Source: a gamma proteobacterium L18
Lineage (GTDB): Bacteria; Pseudomonadota; Gammaproteobacteria; Pseudomonadales; Pseudomonadaceae
Length of the DNA: 37,443 bases
Assembly: GCA_000497835.1 (NCBI GenBank)
Contig: KI547165.1
Coordinates: 840,502-877,944 of the forward strand
Direction of reading: 5' to 3'
The notes under the pieces are model-generated. The model was not told the DNA's origin. It saw only the letters and a list, made by a program, of their open reading frames with translations, and ran no database searches. The stretch's first letter is position 1; each line of letters begins with the position of its first letter. This document shows, one piece after another, positions 32,225 to 37,443 of the stretch. A program made the translations under genes and the position numbers.

Positions 32225-33823
32225 ATGAACTACACCCCCGAACTACGACAACCTGCCATCGCCGGCTTGGTCGGTGAAGACCTGGACCTGGGCAGCGTTC
32301 CAAACGGCGCCCAAGTATCGGTGTTCTACGACGACATGCTGCGCGACGATCAGGTCGAGCTGCGCTGGGGTTGTTCGCCGTCCCCTGAGTCGTTTACGCA
32401 AATCCGCCCCGTAGAATCTGACGGCAAGCCCCTGTCATTTACGGTGCCGTATGAGGTTCTGGTTGCTGGCCTAGGCCTTGATATAACGGTGGATTACCTG
32501 GCGGTGCGTGCTGATATCACTCGACAATCCTACCCGCGCAGCGTGGCCATTCGACCTGCGGCCTCGTCATGGCCACTACCGCGGATCATTGATGATTCGG
32601 GGCGAGAAGTCGCTCCCTTTAATCCCATCAACACAGCAACTAATCAGGAAAACAGAGCGACGCTGACGGTTACGGATGCACGTTTGGCCCTGAAGGACAA
32701 GATCTTTGTGGAGTGGCAACTGCCAGACGGCTGGAATGTGCCAGTATCGCCGATCGAGGTCGAAACTCCCGGCGAAGTGATTACACGAATACCTAGGGAA
32801 GCGTTAGTTCAAAGCATCGGCAAGACTGTTGCCATCAAGTACACAGTCAAGCGCGCAGATATTTCTCAAGGTGACTCACAGGCATTGATGCTTGAAGTGC
32901 TACCCATCGCACCGCATGCCCTTCCTCGCCCTACCATTGAGGAGGCTTACCAAGGGGACGTGCTTGACCTCAGCCAGTTCTCCGGCGATGCGACAGGTTC
33001 TATTGACCCATGGCCCTTTATTGCAATAGGTCAAAAAGTATGGTTCACGGTCGAGGGGAACGGAAGCGGTAACCCTCCAGGCAAAAAAATCAACGTGTTG
33101 TCAGCCTACCCAGTGAGTGACACGGTCAATCCCATAAATGCGGTAGCGAGAATAAAACGAGAGTTACTGATCGAATTCATACCCAACGCCACAATCACTC
33201 TCAATGTAAAAGTTTCATTCGACGGCAATACCGACGAGGACAAAGCGATGAGCTTTTCAACCAAAACACTGAAAATATCTAATCAAAATACGATATCAGA
33301 GGATTTCGAAAACGTAGCAGTAGGCAGGCACGAAATCATAAGACTACCCAATTGGGACATCTACAAAGTTAACGCTCAAAGCCAACCCTTCCCGATTAGC
33401 GTTGTGGAACTGACGCCTAATCTTGAGAACAGTCTGGTGGCAGGGCGGGCTGTGGAATTCCCTTCCACGCCGGACGAATACTACATCGTCATCGCTTCCC
33501 ACACCAGACTCGAAAGAGTTGATATATCCTTGCTGCTCCAACCCAGGACTCAGCATTTTACCGTTCAGTGCGCAGATTTCGGCCAACCCGTTCAGCCACT
33601 CGCTGATCTCACTGGACAGCAAGCCACTGCACCGCATTGGATGACACGAGCATGCGCGTACAAGGCCGGCGGTTCCTTCGATGTTGCGCTTATCAAGATC
33701 CCCTCGGGATCGGGAACTTCTCCCGTTATTATCGATAATTTGCAGGCTTGGCAGGCGAACGCCACTGATAGCGCCATCACCGGCACAAGGTTTGACGGTG
33801 GGCCAATACTCAGTCGTCTGTGA
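32225..33823 (+). CDS. 532-residue YDDMLR-family modular protein
   Basis: Begins MNYTPELRQPAIAGLVGEDL; 46 of its first 50 residues equal those of the gene at 35384. No signal peptide. Module 1 (about 1-112) holds GAQVSVFYDDMLRDDQVELR. Module 2 (about 115-230, PRIIDDSGREVAPFNPINTA to SQALMLEVLP) and module 3 (about 235-350) are Ig-like. The remainder (TISEDFENVAVGRHEIIRLP to SPVIIDNLQAW) is a cap that looks like the end domains of the proteins at 11139 and 34316. Codon use becomes more AT-rich past the first ~110 codons, suggesting a mosaic origin. A ribosome site is weak (AAGG). Terminator at 33838. Function unknown. Confidence 0.82.
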   Translation: MNYTPELRQPAIAGLVGEDLDLGSVPNGAQVSVFYDDMLRDDQVELRWGCSPSPESFTQIRPVESDGKPLSFTVPYEVLVAGLGLDITVDYLAVRADITRQSYPRSVAIRPAASSWPLPRIIDDSGREVAPFNPINTATNQENRATLTVTDARLALKDKIFVEWQLPDGWNVPVSPIEVETPGEVITRIPREALVQSIGKTVAIKYTVKRADISQGDSQALMLEVLPIAPHALPRPTIEEAYQGDVLDLSQFSGDATGSIDPWPFIAIGQKVWFTVEGNGSGNPPGKKINVLSAYPVSDTVNPINAVARIKRELLIEFIPNATITLNVKVSFDGNTDEDKAMSFSTKTLKISNQNTISEDFENVAVGRHEIIRLPNWDIYKVNAQSQPFPISVVELTPNLENSLVAGRAVEFPSTPDEYYIVIASHTRLERVDISLLLQPRTQHFTVQCADFGQPVQPLADLTGQQATAPHWMTRACAYKAGGSFDVALIKIPSGSGTSPVIIDNLQAWQANATDSAITGTRFDGGPILSRL

Positions 33824-33837
33824 GCTGACTGGATAAA

Positions 33838-33863
33838 CCGACACTACAGTGTCGGCTTTCGTT
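33838..33863 (+). terminator. Rho-independent terminator after the 532-residue gene
   Basis: CCGACAC, loop TACA, GTGTCGG, followed by CTTTCGTTTCT. The hairpin begins 15 bases after the stop codon. Confidence 0.75.
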
Positions 33864-34223
33864 TCTGCCTACCAAGATAACCACTGCGGCATTGTTCGTC
33901 GACGTGCGGGAGCACAATGGTATTCATACGTTTTACCCTTCCGCCACCCATCAAAAAAAGCACAACAGCGGATTTACTCGAACACGTCCATCGGGACAGC
34001 CCGGGCGCCAAAATCCCGGTACACCGGAATGACGACAATGGCTGATAGAACCTAATCGTCGAAGGGTTGCAGGCGATGGGGTGACGCACGACGGTGGGCT
34101 TAAAGCTGGAGTCGTTAGACAGCCTGATTGCAAGTATTTCATGGAGTTAAATACCGTAATCTGCGGGTAAAGGCTTTGAAGGTGAAATGTTTTTTTCTTA
34201 CTGGTAGAAGTGTAAAAACCCTG

Positions 34224-34243
34224 AACTGCAAGTATTGACAGTT
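34224..34243 (+). promoter_or_regulatory. LuxR-type box 9 (for the 152-residue gene)
   Basis: AACTGCAAGTATTGACAGTT, with TTAACT (34265-34270) centred 34 bp downstream and the start codon 82.5 bp from the box centre. The trailing GTTGCCCC resembles the GTTGTCCCC after boxes 8 and 10. Confidence 0.65.
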
Positions 34244-34315
34244 GCCCCTGTTCGCTTTCTAGACTTAACTAACCATGACGAAACGATCGTCGACCATAGC
34301 TAATCGGAGACTGTC

Positions 34316-34774
34316 ATGAACACTATTTCTAGTGGTGATTTCACAGATTTCACTGATGGTGATTTTAATGGCTGGCAACTAAAAGAGGAAAACTCTTTTA
34401 CAACCATCGAAAATGAGAATGAAAACTTCTTCGTCCGCACCCGATCAAATAGCTCGTCCGGTTTCCTCTTGGAAAAATCCATACCCGGGTTTGAAGTTGG
34501 TCGATCCTACGAATTTAAAGCAAAGATACGATTGCAAGGTCCGGAGGGTACTTACCTAGTTGCTCAGTTCTTCTTTGACTGGGACACTAGCAGCATGTCT
34601 CAAGGCATGGAGCTCGAGCTTGGAGTTAAAGCCGAACATATAGGCAAGTGGTTTGAATTGACTGGAACTATCGTAAGAAAGTGGCCGGCAAGGGTAAACT
34701 TGGTAGCGATCAATATCTTTGGAAATACAATTATAGACATTGACGATATTTTCATCGAGACGCCTGGCACCTAA
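34316..34774 (+). CDS. 152-residue stand-alone beta-sandwich (CBM-like) protein
   Basis: Starts MNTISSGDFTDFTDGDFNGW with CGGAGA upstream; no signal peptide. The opening DF.DG.FNGW.L and the ending IIDIDDIFIE are the terminal strands of jelly-roll carbohydrate-binding modules (CBM4/9/22-like ends), and the middle has alternating strands (SYEFKAKIRLQGPEGTYLVA, WFELTGTIVRKWPARVNLVA). It resembles the C-terminal caps of the proteins at 11139 and 32225 set free as a separate gene. AT-rich codons (ATA, AGA, GTA) set it apart from its surroundings, suggesting transfer. Sugar binding is inference from fold-like pattern only. Confidence 0.7.
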   Translation: MNTISSGDFTDFTDGDFNGWQLKEENSFTTIENENENFFVRTRSNSSSGFLLEKSIPGFEVGRSYEFKAKIRLQGPEGTYLVAQFFFDWDTSSMSQGMELELGVKAEHIGKWFELTGTIVRKWPARVNLVAINIFGNTIIDIDDIFIETPGT

Positions 34775-35383
34775 TAACGATTTGATAGCCTCGCCTGCAC
34801 CCGATCATAGTAAGGGCTTGCCTGAATATGATGGGTGTCGGCTTTTAAGCCGAAAATAGGCTCTGACGGTTCGAAATAACCATTCCCTCTGCTGCAAAAC
34901 GGATTGGGTGGCGGCTTTACGCGGGTTCGCAGGCCGGACCGTCAGGTACCCGGCGCACCCGAAGGTGCCCCACGCTCAGCCGCTATGAAGCAGGTCGCTG
35001 AATGCGAGCACTGGGCATGCAGACGCTTAACGCCTGAAGAATGTACCGAGCCGCGAAACCCGACCACTGATTTGGCAGCGGCGGTCGCAGACTACCCCCG
35101 GAAAACGCCAGCGCAAGCGTTCAACCAGCAAGAAGAAATTAGAAACATTTAGTCAATCTTACAAGCCTATCGGACGATTATCGCAGATCTTGAATGAAGT
35201 CTCCTGAAGCCTTTACCCCCCCCCCGCTGCCACCAGGCTGCGCTGGCCAGCGTAAACCCTGAAGACTCTCAATGAGTCACGGCCCGCGCAACATCGGCAT
35301 CTCCCCACCTGCTATTTCTGACAGTTGTCCCCCACCCCCTCCAGGCGTGAAATACGCACTCCGCTCATTCAAGGCCCCAACCC
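34775..35383. other. Intergenic region with degenerate coding remnants and LuxR-type box 10
   Basis: 609 bases. A small inverted repeat TCGGCTT...AAGCCGA lies at 34838-34853. The plus-strand frame 34904-35152 ends YPRKTPAQAFNQQEEI, reminiscent of the C-terminus of an IS30-type transposase, but the rest does not resemble one; I treat it as possible decayed DNA. The right end carries box 10 and the promoter of the 614-residue gene. Confidence 0.45.
35307..35326 (+). promoter_or_regulatory. LuxR-type box 10 (for the 614-residue gene)
   Basis: ACCTGCTATTTCTGACAGTT, then TGAAAT (35348-35353) centred 34 bp downstream and the ATG 67.5 bp from the box centre. The leader (GCTCATTCAAGGCC.CAACCC) is almost identical to that at 32225. 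Confidence 0.8.
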
Positions 35384-37228
35384 ATGAACTACACCCCCGA
35401 ACTACGACAACCTGCCATCGCAGGCCTGGTCGGTGACGACCTGGACCTGGGCAGCGTTCCAAACGGCGCTCAAGTATCGGTGTTTTACGACGACATGCTG
35501 CGCGACGACCAAGTCCAACTGCGCTGGGACAGCTCCGCACCCGATGCACCCTATACCGAAACACGCTCTGTTCAGGCCGACGCCACACCCCTGATATTCA
35601 CCGTCCCCTATCGCGCGCTCGAAGCCGCGCTGGGCCTGACCTCCACGGTCGATTACATCGCAGTGCGCAACGGCCTTAGCCGCCAATCGTATCCGCGGAC
35701 CGTGAACATTCGAGCCACGCCCCTGCCGTGGCCTGTACCGCGCGTCCTGGACGCAAGCGGCGATGACGTCAATACGCTCAACCCGATCAACGCGGCGACT
35801 GGCCGGGAAAACACCGCTACTGTCATCGTGACCGATGCACGTCTGACGTCGAGCCATACGGTCAGCGTCCAATGGATACGGTCGAATGGCGGTACACCAC
35901 CCATCACCTCCGTGCCGGTTTCCACCCCGGGCGAAGTACGGGTACCGATACCACGGGAAGTACTGGCGGTGAGCATTGATCAGCAGATTACAGTCAGCTA
36001 CCAGATCGTGCGAGGCAATGAAGAAGTTGGCCGTTCGCCTCAACTGACGCTGTCAGTATTGGCGTTGCCGCAAAGCACGCTTCCCAGCCCGGTGATGGCC
36101 GAAGCAAACGGCCAGACCGTGCTGGACCTGAACCAATTCAATACAGACGCTACAGCCCAGCTGGCGCCGTGGCCTTTTATCACCCCCGGTCAGCAAGTCT
36201 GCCTTACCCTTTCGGGTACTGATGACGATGATCAAGCCAGGCAACTGGTCCTGCTGGACGGCCACTCAATTACCCCGCAAGAGGCTGCCCAGGGCATCAA
36301 CCTTTCTGTACCACGCTCGCATTTCCTACGCCTGATGAATGGTTCACAAGTGGCACTTCAGGCTACGGTGGCATTTTCCCCCGACAGTCATTTTGGAGAT
36401 CACACCATGTTTCCCGTCCAACCTATCAACTTGAATCAACTGCAACTCACCCTACCGCCTCCCCAAGCTCCTCAAGTAGACCCTAACGGCACCATAGACC
36501 TTGAGGCCCTGAATGGCCGTGACCTTGACATCAATGTTGCCTACACGGGCAACGAGCCCGGCCAGAAAGTGCAACTATTGCTGAGCGTGCCAGGATCCGC
36601 ACCTGCAAAACCGGTATTCGCCGAGGTGACGCAGCCTGGATCAATGGCCTTTAAAATACGCAATGCAGATTTGCAGGCAAATACTGGCCTGCCAATGAGT
36701 CTAAGTTACACAGTGCGGCGCACGGCCGATGCGGTGGCTGAAGCCTCAATTACTCTTCCGTTGACGGCAACCACGCCTGCACAAAGCGAAATCCCCGATA
36801 TTGAGAACTTTACAAGTGGGCGCTCGGATCAATTTCTCATCCCTGAAAAAGTGCGGATAGATTACCCTGCACTTGTGCTGTCTTGCCCAACAACCAACAT
36901 TGACCGGACCATGCTACGTTCTATTGCACCTGTACCGTCTTACTTTGAAAACGTATCAGTCGAGCTCATGCATCGAGCAGTGGCAGTATTCGAACTTAAA
37001 CGGGAAGCCAGAAAAGTGATTATATCTGCCATGTCTAGAAATCGGGAAGGCGAGGTTACTTTTTATGATAAAGATAAACAGGTGATCGGTCGGCAAGCCA
37101 TACCCGCAGTCTTTGGCTCCAGCCATGTGATCTATGAGACAACGAGCAAAAAGATCGCATCATTTCATGCCACTTCCGACACCACTGGACGAGGCATTGA
37201 GCTGGGCATTATGTATTTCACGTACTAG
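35384..37228 (+). CDS. 614-residue YDDMLR-family modular protein
   Basis: Shares its N-terminal module (MNYTPELRQPAIAGLVGDDL...VFYDDMLRDDQVQLRW) almost exactly with the 532-residue protein; later modules are clearly homologous but diverged (PRVLDASGDDVNTLNPINAA versus PRIIDDSGREVAPFNPINTA). About four Ig-like modules, the fourth (DLEALNGRDLDINVAYTGNE...MSLSYTVRR) without counterpart there. The C-terminal ~140 residues (DIENFTSGRSDQFLIPEKVR to GIELGIMYFTY) form an unrelated-looking beta-rich cap. No signal peptide. Followed by 215 bases with a small GACGAC/GTCGTC inverted repeat and a partial REP. Function unknown; the constant start and variable end recall modular delivery systems. Confidence 0.82.
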   Translation: MNYTPELRQPAIAGLVGDDLDLGSVPNGAQVSVFYDDMLRDDQVQLRWDSSAPDAPYTETRSVQADATPLIFTVPYRALEAALGLTSTVDYIAVRNGLSRQSYPRTVNIRATPLPWPVPRVLDASGDDVNTLNPINAATGRENTATVIVTDARLTSSHTVSVQWIRSNGGTPPITSVPVSTPGEVRVPIPREVLAVSIDQQITVSYQIVRGNEEVGRSPQLTLSVLALPQSTLPSPVMAEANGQTVLDLNQFNTDATAQLAPWPFITPGQQVCLTLSGTDDDDQARQLVLLDGHSITPQEAAQGINLSVPRSHFLRLMNGSQVALQATVAFSPDSHFGDHTMFPVQPINLNQLQLTLPPPQAPQVDPNGTIDLEALNGRDLDINVAYTGNEPGQKVQLLLSVPGSAPAKPVFAEVTQPGSMAFKIRNADLQANTGLPMSLSYTVRRTADAVAEASITLPLTATTPAQSEIPDIENFTSGRSDQFLIPEKVRIDYPALVLSCPTTNIDRTMLRSIAPVPSYFENVSVELMHRAVAVFELKREARKVIISAMSRNREGEVTFYDKDKQVIGRQAIPAVFGSSHVIYETTSKKIASFHATSDTTGRGIELGIMYFTY

Positions 37229-37358
37229 CTATCGCTGGCTCGACCTATTTTGTTTGAGACGACTGCTGTCGTCAGCGCAAATTAGATTGCGCACCTGTCA
37301 ACGCTGCGAATGAGCGCTTCACATCAGACCCGGTCTGAAAATGGCGCCCTTCTGAAGC

Positions 37359-37386
37359 CTCGTGGGAGCTGGCTTTGCCAGCCCCC
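37359..37386. repeat. Partial REP near right edge
   Basis: CGTGGGAGCTGGCTTTGCCA is the left arm of the REP family seen at 11401 and 31958; the right arm is missing and replaced by a C-rich run. Bases after it to the window end show no gene. Confidence 0.5.
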
Positions 37387-37443
37387 CCCTCGCGGCGCGG
37401 TGACCACCACCTCTACCTCAGAGGACGAACGTGAGGTTCGGCA

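Larger units (their letters stand above)
33824..34315. other. Intergenic region with terminator and LuxR-type box 9
   Basis: 492 bases. A rho-independent terminator lies at its left end and a lux-type box at 34224. Between them (33870-34200) the sequence is AT-rich in parts and shows only unsupported short frames on both strands; a stretch GGCGCCAAAATCCCGGTACA then CCGGAATGAC is reminiscent of decayed repeat DNA, but I cannot assign it. Confidence 0.5.

Noticed and set aside
33844..34089. 81-codon minus-strand frame after the 532-residue gene
   Set aside because: It starts without a ribosome site, runs through the terminator hairpin and shows no domain; probably chance.
34904..35152. 82-codon frame with an IS30-transposase-like ending (YPRKTPAQAF)
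   Set aside because: Only about fifteen residues resemble a transposase C-terminus, the rest does not, and there is no ribosome site or terminal inverted repeats. It may be decayed DNA but cannot be called.
1..37443. CRISPR array, tRNA, rRNA or prophage genes
   Set aside because: No regularly spaced short direct repeats, tRNA-like cloverleaf or phage structural genes were seen. The tandem repeats present are coding repeats in the RCC1-like protein and the autotransporter.

Overview
The window reads as chromosome of a fluorescent pseudomonad (Pseudomonas fluorescens/putida type). The base composition is GC-rich, intergenic gaps carry typical Pseudomonas REP palindromes (the GTGGGAGC... families), and the housekeeping genes have clear Pseudomonas-like character. 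This assignment comes from sequence character only; no search was run.

Positions 1-9.7 kb hold ordinary accessory and housekeeping genes: an epoxide hydrolase, a small Cys-rich protein, a Nudix hydrolase, a YpeA-like acetyltransferase, an Xre/RES toxin-antitoxin pair, a secreted TPR protein, an SDR oxidoreductase, an MdtG-like MFS exporter, an unrecognised membrane coiled-coil protein and a DUF1345 membrane protein. REP clusters separate several of them.

From about 8.7 kb to the right end the window is dominated by one unusual system. It is a set of mostly unrecognised proteins built from repeated ~100-120-residue beta-sandwich (Ig-like) modules. Eight are intact (transcription units starting at 11139-, 20963-, 23230-, 23542+, 30683-, 32225+, 35384+, with more members inside the 20963- operon) and one paralogue at 11278+ is truncated at a REP hairpin. 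Associated with them are two halovibrin-like secreted proteins with internal duplications, an invasin-like protein, a nine-repeat RCC1-like domain, a classical autotransporter, a small AT-rich beta-sandwich protein and a 56-residue protein. Most of the modular proteins have no visible signal peptide.

The main discovery is regulatory. Ten LuxR-type (CT-N12-AG, lux/rhl-like) palindromes lie upstream of these transcription units and nowhere else that I noticed. One is shared by two divergent genes, and the one before the autotransporter is degenerate. In all eleven promoter directions a TTCAAT/TTGAAT-like -10 hexamer is centred 34-35 bp from the box centre, and in four cases the start codon is exactly 69.5 bp from the box centre. 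This suggests a locus-wide quorum-sensing (or LuxR-solo) regulon of about sixteen genes that makes surface or secreted modular proteins. The LuxR/LuxI genes themselves are not in the window. A LacI-family regulator gene (30902-31921) sits inside the locus without a convincing box of its own.
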